Shown one piece after another: positions 53,336-62,997 of a stretch of DNA of 64,000 nt; the first letter of the stretch is position 1, and each line of letters opens with the position of its first letter. The stretch comes from JAAYJK01 sp964501655 (GTDB taxonomy: Bacteria; Bacillota; Syntrophomonadia; Syntrophomonadales; Syntrophomonadaceae), in contig CAZCTN010000001.1 of assembly GCA_964501655.1 (NCBI GenBank), positions 62,001 to 126,000 on the forward strand. Reading direction: 5' to 3'. Position numbers and translations under genes: made by a program. The notes under the pieces were generated by a model. That model was not told where the DNA came from. It did no database searches and saw only the letters and a list, made by a program, of their open reading frames with translations.

Positions 53336-54835
53336 ATGTCTAAAAAACGATATTTTACTGCTTTCCTGATAATGGTGACAGCTGCTCTCGCTTTAGCTGT
53401 TCCCTGGCATTACTCTATGGGTAAAGAGCAACTGAGCCCGGTAGATGTGTCGGATTCAGTATTGCTCAGGGGGGAGAGCACTGGTGCCCAAGGTTGCTTC
53501 CCAGATCCAGATGCCACTCGGTATAATATTCAGGTATACCTGGATGTTAGCTGCAATATCTTGTATGGCCAGAGCAATATTCATACAATTAATTCTACCG
53601 GACAGGCCATCAATGAATTATGGTTTACCGTCTATCCCAATGCTTTTCGGACTCCCTCCTCAAGTCCTGCACCCGTCTCCGCTTACTATAAGGGGTTTGA
53701 TCCCGGCTGGCTGGAATTGGAGCAGCTGCTGGTAAATGGCCAGGAGACAGAATGTTATCTGGAGGGAGTATCGATGCAGGTTGGGCTGCCAATTGATATT
53801 ATGCCGGGGCAGGATATAACTATAGATATGAAATGGGCCGCCCGGATTCCGGAGCTGGCTTACCGCTTTGGCACCAAAGACGCAGTATACATGCTGGGGA
53901 ATTTCTACCCGGTTTTAAATGTATATGATAATACTGGCTGGCATCTGGCCCATAACTCCAATTTTGGCGATCCATTCTGCTTTCATTGTGCAGACTACCT
54001 GGTCCAGGTTAATATTCCGGAAGCATATGAACTGGTTTCAACCGGCAACAGCCTGGGCCGATATGCAGAGGATAACGGTCGAGTGACTTACTGGATAGAG
54101 GCTCATCAGGTGAGAGATTTCTGTCTGTTGTTGATTTATGACTACCAGGAAGTTGTCAACAGCAGCAAGGGGGTAAGGGTGAAATGCTATATCCCACGTG
54201 GAGCCGGACAGGAGCAGGCTCGGCAGATGGCTGAGCAAAGTGCGGAAATCCTATACTATTATTCCTGCCGTTGGGGGTCCTATCCCTATGCTGACTTTAA
54301 AATTGCTCTGGTTCCCATGCTGGGATTCCATGGGATGGAATATTCCGGGTTGATTTTCCTCAGACAGGATATGCTCTCAGCGCAATATGATGCCAACCGG
54401 CGCAGTTTCATTCTGGCTCATGAGATTGCCCATCAGTGGTGGTATGCCATGGTAGGCAATGACCAGCTGTTAGAGCCCTGGCTGGATGAAGCCCTGGCTA
54501 ACTGGTCGGCCTACGAGTACCAGGAAGATGTTCAGGGCATCAAGGGGAACCGGACCGGGAATGCAGCAACCAGGCTGGACCGGCGATTAAATGATATCAG
54601 TTCCGGCAGCGAATACTATCGGATAATCTATGATGGAGGAGAAGCCTTCTGGACCGCCCTGGAGGAGGAGCTGGGCCAGGAGACCATCGACCATGTTTTG
54701 CGGCGATACCTGGCTGACTATAAATACCAGATAGCCAGCACGGAAAACCTTCTGGATACCATCAGAAAAGAAGCCCGCCAGGATATGGACTCCTTTTTTG
54801 CCGACTGGTTTGCCCTGGAAAAACCTGCTAAATAA
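53336..54835 (+). CDS. M1-family (aminopeptidase N-like) zinc metallopeptidase
   Basis: 499 aa. N-terminal signal/anchor (KRYFTAFLIMVTAALALAV). Zinc site H362-E-x-x-H366 in AHEIAHQWWYAMVGN and Glu385 in EPWLDEALANW; the substrate-binding block is GMEYSGLI in place of GAMEN. Only the N-domain and catalytic domain are present, short for M1, which is usual for this bacterial subgroup. Likely extracytoplasmic peptide degradation. Ends overlapping the convergent gene at 54828 by eight bases. Confidence 0.9.
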   Translation: MSKKRYFTAFLIMVTAALALAVPWHYSMGKEQLSPVDVSDSVLLRGESTGAQGCFPDPDATRYNIQVYLDVSCNILYGQSNIHTINSTGQAINELWFTVYPNAFRTPSSSPAPVSAYYKGFDPGWLELEQLLVNGQETECYLEGVSMQVGLPIDIMPGQDITIDMKWAARIPELAYRFGTKDAVYMLGNFYPVLNVYDNTGWHLAHNSNFGDPFCFHCADYLVQVNIPEAYELVSTGNSLGRYAEDNGRVTYWIEAHQVRDFCLLLIYDYQEVVNSSKGVRVKCYIPRGAGQEQARQMAEQSAEILYYYSCRWGSYPYADFKIALVPMLGFHGMEYSGLIFLRQDMLSAQYDANRRSFILAHEIAHQWWYAMVGNDQLLEPWLDEALANWSAYEYQEDVQGIKGNRTGNAATRLDRRLNDISSGSEYYRIIYDGGEAFWTALEEELGQETIDHVLRRYLADYKYQIASTENLLDTIRKEARQDMDSFFADWFALEKPAK

Positions 54836-55205
54836 CCGCTCCATATTGCTGGAGGACTTCCAGGGCCGGTTCCAGGTCCTCCTGAATGATTACCAGAGTA
54901 AGCAAACAGGAAGGCTGGGATAAGACCGGGAATGGGGAAGACATGCCGCTGACTGCAGGATCTGCAGCCATAAGCGGGCCATGGCCGGGGTTGTAATCCC
55001 AGCCGCTATTTTCCCGACTTCCTAGTATCAAGTTGGACAAATAGGGTGGATGACTGTCATATGATCTGCGGCTGGGATAGTTGGAAACGGCAGCAATCTG
55101 CAGATCTTTATAACCCATCGCTTTAAGGGCCTGGCCAGCTTGCCGGGCTTGCTCCTGGTCAGTGAAGTAGGCCAGTATGGATCTTTCCCCTGGTTCTAGC
55201 TGCAT
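54828..55205 (-). CDS. Hypothetical protein, ferredoxin-like stress-protein fold
   Basis: 125 aa. The start (GERSILAYFTDQEQARQAGQALKAMGYKDLQI) has the beta-alpha-beta look of general-stress GsiB/17M-like domains, and the end (LVIIQEDLEPALEVLQQYGAVI) supplies the matching second half; in between is a loop rich in Pro, Ser and Gly. Function unknown. Weak assignment. Confidence 0.7.
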   Translation of the reverse strand: MQLEPGERSILAYFTDQEQARQAGQALKAMGYKDLQIAAVSNYPSRRSYDSHPPYLSNLILGSRENSGWDYNPGHGPLMAADPAVSGMSSPFPVLSQPSCLLTLVIIQEDLEPALEVLQQYGAVI

Positions 55206-55328
55206 TTAGACACCTCCCATCGTAATATAAATAAAAATAATCAGAAAAAAGACAGTTCTTTTTTAAGTTTTTCCCACAATGGGATAAAATATATATGTAG
55301 GTTAGAAGCAAATTCGAGGAGGAAAAAA

Positions 55329-57011
55329 ATGAACCCCATTCAAGAGATAACTGATTCTATACGCAGCATCATATGCCAAGCCCTGGAATCGGCCCGCCAG
55401 GAAGGATGGATAAACTTTAGTACGGTGCCCGACTTTGTGATAGAGGTTCCGCGAGAAAAGGGACATGGAGATTTTGCCTGTAATGCCGCAATGCTTATGG
55501 CTCGGGAAGCCAGGATGGCCCCCCGCCAGATTGCGGAAATAATAGTTAAAGCCATGAATCTGCAAGAGCAGGAAGGAATAGAAAAGATAGAGACCGCGGG
55601 ACCCGGATTTATTAATATTTTTCTTAATAACCAGTGGCTTTATAAAATACCATTTGAGGTTGAGCGGATGGGAGAAAGCTTTGGCGCTAACCGGCAACAG
55701 CATCGCAAGGTGCAGGTGGAGTTCGTCAGCGCCAATCCCACAGGCAACCTGCACATGGGGAATGCCAGAGGGGGGGCTATTGGTGATACTCTGGCCAATA
55801 TCCTGAAATATGCCGGATACCAGGTAGAAAGAGAGTTTTATATCAATGATGCGGGCAATCAGATTGAAATATTCGGAGATTCCCTGGAAGCAAGGTATCT
55901 GCAGTTAACCGGACATGATGTGGAATTTCCCCATAATGGATATGCGGGACAGGACTTGATTCAGACGGTAAGAAATATTATCCGCCACTACGGTGAAAGT
56001 CTGATTGACATGCCCCAGGAAAAGAGAAGAGCGGTTATGGTGGAATACGCTTTGGAGGAGAAAGTGTCCTACATAAAAAAGACCCTGTTGGATTTTGGTA
56101 TTGAATACGATGTCTGGTACAGTGAAAAAAGACTGCATGAATCTGGCGCAGTGCAGCAGGTAATAAACCAGTTGCGGGAGAAGGGTTATATATATGAGCA
56201 GGAGGGCGCTTTGTGGTTTAAGACCAGCAGCTCAGACGAAGATAAAGACAATGTGGTAATGCGTGCCAATGGGTTGCCCACCTACTTTGCAGCTGATATT
56301 GCCTATCATCAGGATAAATTCCAGCGCGGCTTTGATTGGGTAATCAACGTCTGGGGAGCAGACCATCACGGACATGTAAACAGAATGAAGGATGCCATGG
56401 AAGCCTTGGGGTACCGTCGGGAGATGCTGGATGTTTTGCTGATGCAGCTGGTTAGGCTGTACCGTGGCAAAGATCTGGTCCGGATGTCCAAACGTACCGG
56501 AACGACTATTGCTCTGGATGAACTTATAGAAGAATTGGGCAAGGATGCCGCTAGGTTTTTCTTTGTCATGCGCAGTCCGGACAGCCAGTTGGATTTTGAT
56601 CTTCGCCTGGCTGCGGAACAAAGCCAGGAAAACCCGGTGTACTATGTCCAGTATGCTCATGCTCGCATTTGCAGTATTTTCCGGCAAGCCGAAGCAGCCG
56701 GGATCTCTATGCCTCCAGTGGCAACTATTAATACCAGCCGGTTAAAGGAGGCTGAGGAACTGGCCTTATTGAGGAAAATTGCTGATTTTCCGGAAGAAAT
56801 CAGGTTATCAGCCCAGACCTTAGCCCCGCATCGAATAGCCAGATATGTGCTGGATCTGGCGGGACTATTTCACAGCTTTTATAACCGTCACCGAGTAATA
56901 AACGTTGAAGCCGAACTGCAAGGAGCCAGACTCCTGTTGATGCGGGTTACCGGCATTACTATAAAAAATGCTCTATCGATCCTGGGTGTCAGCGCACCCG
57001 AGTATATGTAG
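55329..57011 (+). CDS. argS: Arginyl-tRNA synthetase
   Basis: 560 aa class I synthetase. N-terminal Add-1 domain, HIGH-type motif in NPTGNLHMGNARGGAIGD (about residues 132-149), KMSK-type motif RMSKRTG (about 382), C-terminal DALR anticodon domain. Full length. Strong ribosome site gaggaggaaaaaa. Followed by the rpoE-like gene after nine bases. Confidence 0.98.
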   Translation: MNPIQEITDSIRSIICQALESARQEGWINFSTVPDFVIEVPREKGHGDFACNAAMLMAREARMAPRQIAEIIVKAMNLQEQEGIEKIETAGPGFINIFLNNQWLYKIPFEVERMGESFGANRQQHRKVQVEFVSANPTGNLHMGNARGGAIGDTLANILKYAGYQVEREFYINDAGNQIEIFGDSLEARYLQLTGHDVEFPHNGYAGQDLIQTVRNIIRHYGESLIDMPQEKRRAVMVEYALEEKVSYIKKTLLDFGIEYDVWYSEKRLHESGAVQQVINQLREKGYIYEQEGALWFKTSSSDEDKDNVVMRANGLPTYFAADIAYHQDKFQRGFDWVINVWGADHHGHVNRMKDAMEALGYRREMLDVLLMQLVRLYRGKDLVRMSKRTGTTIALDELIEELGKDAARFFFVMRSPDSQLDFDLRLAAEQSQENPVYYVQYAHARICSIFRQAEAAGISMPPVATINTSRLKEAEELALLRKIADFPEEIRLSAQTLAPHRIARYVLDLAGLFHSFYNRHRVINVEAELQGARLLLMRVTGITIKNALSILGVSAPEYM

Positions 57012-57020
57012 GAGGTAAAA

Positions 57021-57245
57021 ATGCTTAACCGAAAAATGACTGAAGCAGATCTGGCCGTTGAGATACTTATGGAGAATAAGGAACCCATGTATTACGAGCC
57101 TTTGTTGAAACAGATTGCGGCTCGAATGGGAAGAGATGAGCAGATATCCACCCTGGTTCCTATATTTTCCCGCCTTAATCTGGATCACCGTCTGGAATAC
57201 CAGGGAGATGGCTTCTGGTTTCTGGACCCGAAAAGAATAAAATAA
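57021..57245 (+). CDS. RpoE-like HARE-HTH protein (short delta-factor homologue)
   Basis: 74 aa. It matches the N-terminal HARE-HTH domain of the RNA polymerase delta subunit (EILMENKEPMYYEPLLKQIA, LNLDHRLEYQGDGFWFL) but lacks the acidic C-terminal tail that is about half of Bacillus RpoE. The position two genes before pyrG is the usual one for rpoE, supporting the identity. Without the tail it should not displace nucleic acid from RNA polymerase as full delta does. Confidence 0.85.
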   Translation: MLNRKMTEADLAVEILMENKEPMYYEPLLKQIAARMGRDEQISTLVPIFSRLNLDHRLEYQGDGFWFLDPKRIK

Positions 57246-57267
57246 TAAGAAAGGATTAAAAACCAAA

Positions 57268-57918
57268 ATGAAAATAACCTGGTTGGGACATGCATCGTTT
57301 TTGATCGAGAGCGGAGACAAGAAACTAATCACCGATCCCTTCGATGAGCAGCTTGGCTATCCGGTATATGATGAAGAGGCAGATATAGCTACGGTCAGCC
57401 ACGGACACTGGGATCACAGCGCCGTTGACAGATTAAAGGGCAGTCCGCAAGTGGTTAAATCAGCAGGAGATTTCGAGATAGATGGTTTTAAGATCACGGG
57501 CTTTAATGCCTATCATGACCAATCCGAAGGCAGGGACAGAGGAAGCAACACGATCTACAAAATCTTCGCTGAAGGGATTGCTCTTGTGCATCTTGGAGAC
57601 CTGGGACATATACCCACTGCGGAACAATATGCCCGGATGGGAGAAGTTGACCTGTTGATGATACCGGTGGGAGGAGTATACACCATTGATGCTGAAGAAG
57701 CTTATCAAATAGTACAGGCGATAAAGCCCGGGATAGTAATTCCCATGCATTATAATACTCCCCACCTCTGTTTCGAACTTGCTCCGCTGGAGCAGTTTAC
57801 CTGCAAATTTAATCAGGTGGTTAAACAACCCTATCTGGAGATAAACGCAGAAAACTTTTCTCAGCCCATGGAAATAATTGTACTGGATTATAGCCGTCGG
57901 TTGACCGCTATAGAGTAA
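57268..57918 (+). CDS. UPF0173 metal-dependent hydrolase (UlaG-like)
   Basis: 216 aa MBL-fold protein. Start ITWLGHASFLIESGDKKLITDPF (about residues 3-25), zinc motif VSHGHWDHS, GDLGHIP, and IPMHYNT near the end. Substrate unknown. Lies between rpoE-like and pyrG in one transcription direction. Confidence 0.92.
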   Translation: MKITWLGHASFLIESGDKKLITDPFDEQLGYPVYDEEADIATVSHGHWDHSAVDRLKGSPQVVKSAGDFEIDGFKITGFNAYHDQSEGRDRGSNTIYKIFAEGIALVHLGDLGHIPTAEQYARMGEVDLLMIPVGGVYTIDAEEAYQIVQAIKPGIVIPMHYNTPHLCFELAPLEQFTCKFNQVVKQPYLEINAENFSQPMEIIVLDYSRRLTAIE

Positions 57919-57979
57919 GAGTAGTAAAATTCTAGAGGATTTTGTTTATGTTTCTACAAGGGAAAGAGAGGGTTATAGG

Positions 57980-59602
57980 TTGACAAAGTACATATTCATT
58001 ACTGGCGGAGTTGTTTCCTCACTGGGTAAAGGGATAACCGCAGCATCTCTGGGCAGGTTGTTGAAAAGCCGCGGCTTAACCGTAGCCCTGCAAAAATTCG
58101 ATCCCTATATTAATGTTGATCCTGGAACCATGAGTCCTTACCAGCATGGCGAAGTATACGTGACTGAAGATGGCGCAGAGACTGACCTGGATGTGGGACA
58201 CTATGAGAGATTTGTAGATGTTAATCTTAGTCAGTATGCCAACTGCACTACCGGCAGAATATACCAGGCAGTTCTGGATAAAGAGCGCCGGGGGGATTAC
58301 CTGGGGCAGACGGTTCAGGTTATTCCTCATATTACCAACGAAATAAAATCCCGGGTTACCCTGATCGAAGACAAGGCTGATCCGGATGTAGTTATAACCG
58401 AAATTGGGGGGACAGTGGGAGATATTGAATCCCTGCCTTTTTTGGAAGCCATCCGGCAATTGAAGTTCGATCTGGGAAAAGACCGGGTTTTATATATACA
58501 TGTAACGTTGGTTCCTTACATCAGGGTTGCCGGGGAGTTAAAAACCAAGCCCACTCAGCATAGTGTCAAAGAGTTGAGGAGCATTGGAATACAGCCCGAC
58601 ATACTGGTGTGCAGGACAGAAAAGGATTTATCCAAAGAAATAAAGGGAAAACTAGCCCTGTTTTGTGACGTAGACGAAGAAGCGGTTATACAGCTGAAAG
58701 ACGCTGGGTCTATATATGAAGTGCCGCTGATGCTGGCCCGGGAAGGATTGGACAAACAGGTCATTAAACGAATAGGGTTGAGCTGCCAGGAAGCCAGCCT
58801 GGATGAATGGGAGCAACTGGTGGAAAAGATACGCTGTCAGGTTAAACAGGTAACTATAGGCCTGGTAGGTAAATATGTGGAATTGCAGGATGCTTACCTG
58901 AGTATAGTTGAATCTCTGAAACACGCAGGATTTCAGTATAATTGTGATGTTAAGATAAACTGGATTTATGCCGAACAGATCGAGAAGGATGGAACCGAGG
59001 CTTTATTAAAGGGTGTTGACGCGATACTGGTTCCCGGTGGATTCGGGGAACGGGGCATTGAAGGCAAGATATGCACTGCCCAGTATGCACGGGAAAACAA
59101 TATCCCATTTCTGGGCATATGTCTGGGCATGCAGTGTGCTGTCATCGAATTTGCCAGGAATGTTTGCGGGCTGAGAGGTGCGAATAGTGCGGAATTCGAT
59201 TGGGAAAGCCCCCATCCGGTGGTTCACCTGATGCCGGACCAGGAGGGGATTGAAAATAAAGGCGGCACCATGCGTCTGGGAACCTATCCATGCACCCTGT
59301 TGGAAGGCACCATCGCCCGCGAGTATTATGGTGAAGAGCTGATCCATGAAAGGCACCGGCACCGTTATGAAATAAACAATGATTATCGGGACCTGCTGCA
59401 GCAGCATGGACTTACCATCAGCGGATTATCGCCGGATAAAAGGCTGGTAGAAATAGTAGAGCTGTCCAGTCACCCCTGGTACGTAGCCTGCCAGTTTCAT
59501 CCCGAGTTTAAATCTCGCCCCAATCGACCACATCCACTTTTTGCAGGATTGATAAGGCATGCCTTGATATACCGCAATGCAAACCAGGCCCATCAGGACT
59601 AA
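57980..59602 (+). CDS. pyrG: CTP synthase
   Basis: 540 aa. N-terminal synthetase domain (ITGGVVSSLGKGITAASLG at the start) and C-terminal glutamine amidotransferase with Cys in FLGICLGMQCAVIEF and His/Glu in FHPEF. Converts UTP to CTP. TTG start preceded by agagagg. Full length, normal motifs. Confidence 0.98.
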   Translation: MTKYIFITGGVVSSLGKGITAASLGRLLKSRGLTVALQKFDPYINVDPGTMSPYQHGEVYVTEDGAETDLDVGHYERFVDVNLSQYANCTTGRIYQAVLDKERRGDYLGQTVQVIPHITNEIKSRVTLIEDKADPDVVITEIGGTVGDIESLPFLEAIRQLKFDLGKDRVLYIHVTLVPYIRVAGELKTKPTQHSVKELRSIGIQPDILVCRTEKDLSKEIKGKLALFCDVDEEAVIQLKDAGSIYEVPLMLAREGLDKQVIKRIGLSCQEASLDEWEQLVEKIRCQVKQVTIGLVGKYVELQDAYLSIVESLKHAGFQYNCDVKINWIYAEQIEKDGTEALLKGVDAILVPGGFGERGIEGKICTAQYARENNIPFLGICLGMQCAVIEFARNVCGLRGANSAEFDWESPHPVVHLMPDQEGIENKGGTMRLGTYPCTLLEGTIAREYYGEELIHERHRHRYEINNDYRDLLQQHGLTISGLSPDKRLVEIVELSSHPWYVACQFHPEFKSRPNRPHPLFAGLIRHALIYRNANQAHQD

Positions 59603-59777
59603 CTGATAGTTGGTCCTGGTGCAGGCCTGGCCAGATACAGGCTCGTTTAAAGATCCTGAGGCGTGGGACGTTTAAGATATTAGCCATGCTCCAAAAGGAG
59701 AGGGCTCAGTAGTGCTCTTGGCTGGATATTTATGGGTTAAGATGGTGAAACTAATATAATATGATGCGAGGAGCGAC

Positions 59778-60863
59778 ATGATGTTTACCAGCAGGGTTAT
59801 AGATGAAAAAGAAAAGGATAGATTTAATGACTTTATTTCCCGTCATCCCCGGGGACATTTTCTCCAGTTGTGGGAGTGGGGACAGGTTAAAGAAGGCATG
59901 GGGTGGGAAAAACTACCCCTGGTGCTGGAGAAAGATGGAGAGATCCAGGGAGCCCTGCTGATTCTTAAGAGGAACTTGCCATTGCCCGGCTTAAAAAGGA
60001 GCATATTCTACGCTCCCCGGGGGCCGGTGGTGGACATGGAAAATCCCGAGCTGAACCAGCTGCTTTTCGAGGGAGCCAGAAAAGCTGCCCGGGAACATGG
60101 AGCTATTTTTCTTAAAATTGACCCCGATATAAACCATGAAAATGAAGTATATAAATGTATTCTGCGGGATTGCGGCTTTAAGGAGAATAAAACCGGAATG
60201 AATTTTGAGGGGGTTCAGCCTCGATTTGTTTTTCGCTTGGATATAAGCTCTACAGAAAGCAAACTGCTGGAGCAGATGCATTCCAAGTGGAGGTATAATA
60301 TCCGGCTGGCAGGGAAAAAAGGGGTGGAGATTCGTACTGCTCGAGATAAGGATGACTTGAAAGCCTTTTATGCAATTCTTACGGAAACTGCTTGGCGGGA
60401 TAAATTCCTAATTAGGGGCTATGAATATTTTGAGTGGATATGGGATTACATGGTGGAAAACCAGTTCGCCAAAATCTTTATCGCTGAGCACCAAGGAGAT
60501 GTAATTGCTGCCACTCTGGCCATGATAACCGGAAACAAGGTCTGGTATCTTTACGGGGCCTCATCAAATAATAAACGCAATTTTATGCCCAATTATTTGA
60601 TCCAATGGGCTATGATTCAGTGGGCGAAAGATATGGGCTGTACCTTATATGATTTCAGAGGAGTATCCGGTGACCTGGATGAAAGCAATCCACTGTTTGG
60701 ACTTTATCGGTTTAAAAAGGGGTTTGGGGGAGAATTTACCGAGTTCGTCGGTGAGTGGGACCAAGTCTATTCGACTGTCTTTTACTGGCTTTGGAGTAAC
60801 ATTTTGCCTCTTTATCTGAATATAAGCAGATCCGGCCAGAAAAATCGGGGGCAGGAGGAATAA
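59778..60863 (+). CDS. FemAB/FemX-like aminoacyltransferase
   Basis: 361 aa, two GNAT-like halves: FLQLWEWGQVKEGMGWEKLPLV near residues 29-50 and the Fem motif LYDFRGVSGDLDESNPLFGLYRFKKGFGGEF (as split pieces) near 293-323. These enzymes add amino acids from tRNA to the peptidoglycan stem peptide. The tRNA-binding coiled-coil of FemA is not evident, so it resembles FemX or related acyl-transferases. Four bases before the alr gene, so an operon with cell-wall genes. Confidence 0.88.
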   Translation: MMFTSRVIDEKEKDRFNDFISRHPRGHFLQLWEWGQVKEGMGWEKLPLVLEKDGEIQGALLILKRNLPLPGLKRSIFYAPRGPVVDMENPELNQLLFEGARKAAREHGAIFLKIDPDINHENEVYKCILRDCGFKENKTGMNFEGVQPRFVFRLDISSTESKLLEQMHSKWRYNIRLAGKKGVEIRTARDKDDLKAFYAILTETAWRDKFLIRGYEYFEWIWDYMVENQFAKIFIAEHQGDVIAATLAMITGNKVWYLYGASSNNKRNFMPNYLIQWAMIQWAKDMGCTLYDFRGVSGDLDESNPLFGLYRFKKGFGGEFTEFVGEWDQVYSTVFYWLWSNILPLYLNISRSGQKNRGQEE

Positions 60864-60867
60864 TAGT

Positions 60868-62070
60868 GTGAATTGCGACCAAAGCGATCAATGGGTAGAG
60901 GTAGATGCACAAGCAATATTAAGCAACCTGCAGGAGGTCCGGTCGGCAATAGAAGAGCCGGTGAGGCTGATAGCGGTAGTAAAAGCCAATGCTTATGGGC
61001 ATGGAGCAGCAGGAACCGCTAGCATACTGGAAAGCCAGGGAGTAGACTTTTTTGCCGTTACCTATCTGCAGGAAGCGCTGAGACTGAGGAGGATAGGGAT
61101 AAAATCCGATATTATGCTGCTTAGTCCTCTGACCCGGAAAGAACAGGTGCTGGAAGCAGCTGAGCAGGGAATAATTCTAACCTTGGCCTCCGAATATGAT
61201 GCCAGATTGGCACAACAGGTATCCAGGGATACTGGCCTTAGTCTGAGCGTGCATCTTAAGATTGAAACCGGACTGGGCAGATTCGGCCTGGACAGCCAGG
61301 AAGCCCATGCTGTTTGCCGATTGCTGGCAGAAAGCAAGCTGGTTAAAATGCAAGGCATATATACCCATATGGCCCATGCTGTTTCGGCCAGACGCAGTCA
61401 GGAACAGTACGATTTATTTACCGGCGTCATTGATTATCTTCAGGTTCGCGGCTATCATTTTCCCATGCAGCACTGTGCCAATAGTTCCGTGCTCTTACTC
61501 TATCCGCATATGCAAATGAACGCGGTGAGAATAGGGACCCTTCTTACCGGCCAGTATCCGGTCGGAATATCAGGAGAGCTGAGATTAAAAGATCCATTTA
61601 AATTCAAGTGCAGGATAATATCATTAAAAAGCGGTCGGAAGGGAGAGGCTTTGGGTTATTATTCCACCTACCGCTTAAAAGGGAATGCTCAGATAGCTGT
61701 GATACCGGTGGGATTCATAAATGGATTGGCTTTGGAGGTAGGAAATCCTCCTGCCGGGCTGGTGGATTTGTTAAAAATTGTCTTAAAGATTATACTGGCT
61801 TATATAGGGTTTAATAGATTTGCCCCTACTGTATCAATCAAGGGCGAAAGTTATCCCGTTCGGGGAAAGGTCTTTATGCAGATGGCCCTGATAGAGATCC
61901 CGGAAGGGATTAATCTGGCCATTGGCGACGAGGCGGAAGTAGGAGTGCGCAAGACCCTTCTGGCTGAGTCGATTCCGCGTTTTTTCAAATACCGCGACCA
62001 GTTCATGAAAGAGGAAGAATTAGATCCGACCCGGATGAAGTCAATTATGGGGAGGAGAATGAATGCATAA
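60868..62070 (+). CDS. alr: Alanine racemase-family PLP enzyme (divergent)
   Basis: 400 aa. PLP Lys39 in VVKANAYGHG, Arg in ETGLGRFGL and YYSTYR near the second active-site Tyr. In the C-terminal domain two highly conserved blocks are changed: GYADG reads GFING and GR(V/I)CMDQ reads GKVFMQM, losing the Asp of MDQ. It may be a racemase with relaxed or altered specificity rather than the main Alr. GTG start. The stop overlaps sppA by eight bases. Confidence 0.87.
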   Translation: MNCDQSDQWVEVDAQAILSNLQEVRSAIEEPVRLIAVVKANAYGHGAAGTASILESQGVDFFAVTYLQEALRLRRIGIKSDIMLLSPLTRKEQVLEAAEQGIILTLASEYDARLAQQVSRDTGLSLSVHLKIETGLGRFGLDSQEAHAVCRLLAESKLVKMQGIYTHMAHAVSARRSQEQYDLFTGVIDYLQVRGYHFPMQHCANSSVLLLYPHMQMNAVRIGTLLTGQYPVGISGELRLKDPFKFKCRIISLKSGRKGEALGYYSTYRLKGNAQIAVIPVGFINGLALEVGNPPAGLVDLLKIVLKIILAYIGFNRFAPTVSIKGESYPVRGKVFMQMALIEIPEGINLAIGDEAEVGVRKTLLAESIPRFFKYRDQFMKEEELDPTRMKSIMGRRMNA

Positions 62071-62995
62071 AAAAGTAGTGGTGATATTATTGGCCGTATT
62101 TTTAGTCACTATGGCCGGCTTATCCTTGTGGCAGGTCGGGCAGGGAGGAACAAAAGTTGCCGCCGGCAGTTATGAAACTATAGGGGTGATAGAAATCAAC
62201 GGTATTATTACCGGAGAGTCATCATCTGATATCTTCAGTACTGCCAGTGCGGATGCCAGGGACATAATGGAAGCAATAAGAAATGCCGCTGATAGAGAGG
62301 ATATCAAGGTTCTGCTGTTGAGGATAAACAGCCCGGGAGGAACCAGCGTGGCTTCTCAAGAGATTGGAATAGAACTGGATAAATTCCGAGCCCGGGGTAA
62401 AAAAGTTGTAGTATCCATGGGTGAAATATGCGCCTCAGGCGGATACTGGATTGCTTGCAGCAGTGATCACATCGTAGCCAATGGAGGTACCCTGACGGGA
62501 AGTATTGGGGTGATTATGGAGTTAACCAACCTGGAAGGACTGTATGAAAAAATCGGGTTGCAGCAGGAGGTTATAAAGAGCGCCCAGCATAAAGACATAG
62601 GATCTTCTTATCGGGATATGACTGAAACCGAAAGAGAAATTCTGCAGGAGATCGTAGATGATTCCTATGAACAATTTTTAGATCAGGTTCGACGCGGAAG
62701 ACGAGGTAAAATAGAAGAAGCAAGTTTACCGGATATAGCAGATGGACGAGTTTTTTCAGGACGTACAGCCCTGGAAATGGGCTTGGTCGACAGTCTGGGC
62801 AATTATTATGATGCCGTAGACACCGCCCGCTCAGTTGCGGGCCTACCCGATAACAGCAGTATCGAGGTCTTAACCGGCGCCGGATATTGGGATATATTCT
62901 TCAAAAAACTAAATTCGGTCGGGCAGTTATTCAGCACCGGTGCTTATGAGGCAGGATATTCCCCGCTGAAATTTATCTACCAGGGGAGGGTTTAA
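62063..62995 (+). CDS. sppA: Signal peptide peptidase SppA
   Basis: 310 aa, single N-terminal membrane helix (VVVILLAVFLVTMAGLSLW). Ser-Lys dyad: Ser125 in ICASGGYW and Lys177 in SAQHKDIG, spaced 52 residues exactly as Ser147/Lys199 of Bacillus SppA. Degrades released signal peptides in the membrane. Ends three bases before the next gene's TTG. Confidence 0.95.
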   Translation: MHKKVVVILLAVFLVTMAGLSLWQVGQGGTKVAAGSYETIGVIEINGIITGESSSDIFSTASADARDIMEAIRNAADREDIKVLLLRINSPGGTSVASQEIGIELDKFRARGKKVVVSMGEICASGGYWIACSSDHIVANGGTLTGSIGVIMELTNLEGLYEKIGLQQEVIKSAQHKDIGSSYRDMTETEREILQEIVDDSYEQFLDQVRRGRRGKIEEASLPDIADGRVFSGRTALEMGLVDSLGNYYDAVDTARSVAGLPDNSSIEVLTGAGYWDIFFKKLNSVGQLFSTGAYEAGYSPLKFIYQGRV

Positions 62996-62997
62996 GG

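Noticed and set aside
57919..57979. pyrG leader control (GGGC reiterative transcription as in Bacillus)
   Set aside because: Only about 60 bases precede pyrG and no GGGC start with an attenuator hairpin is visible.
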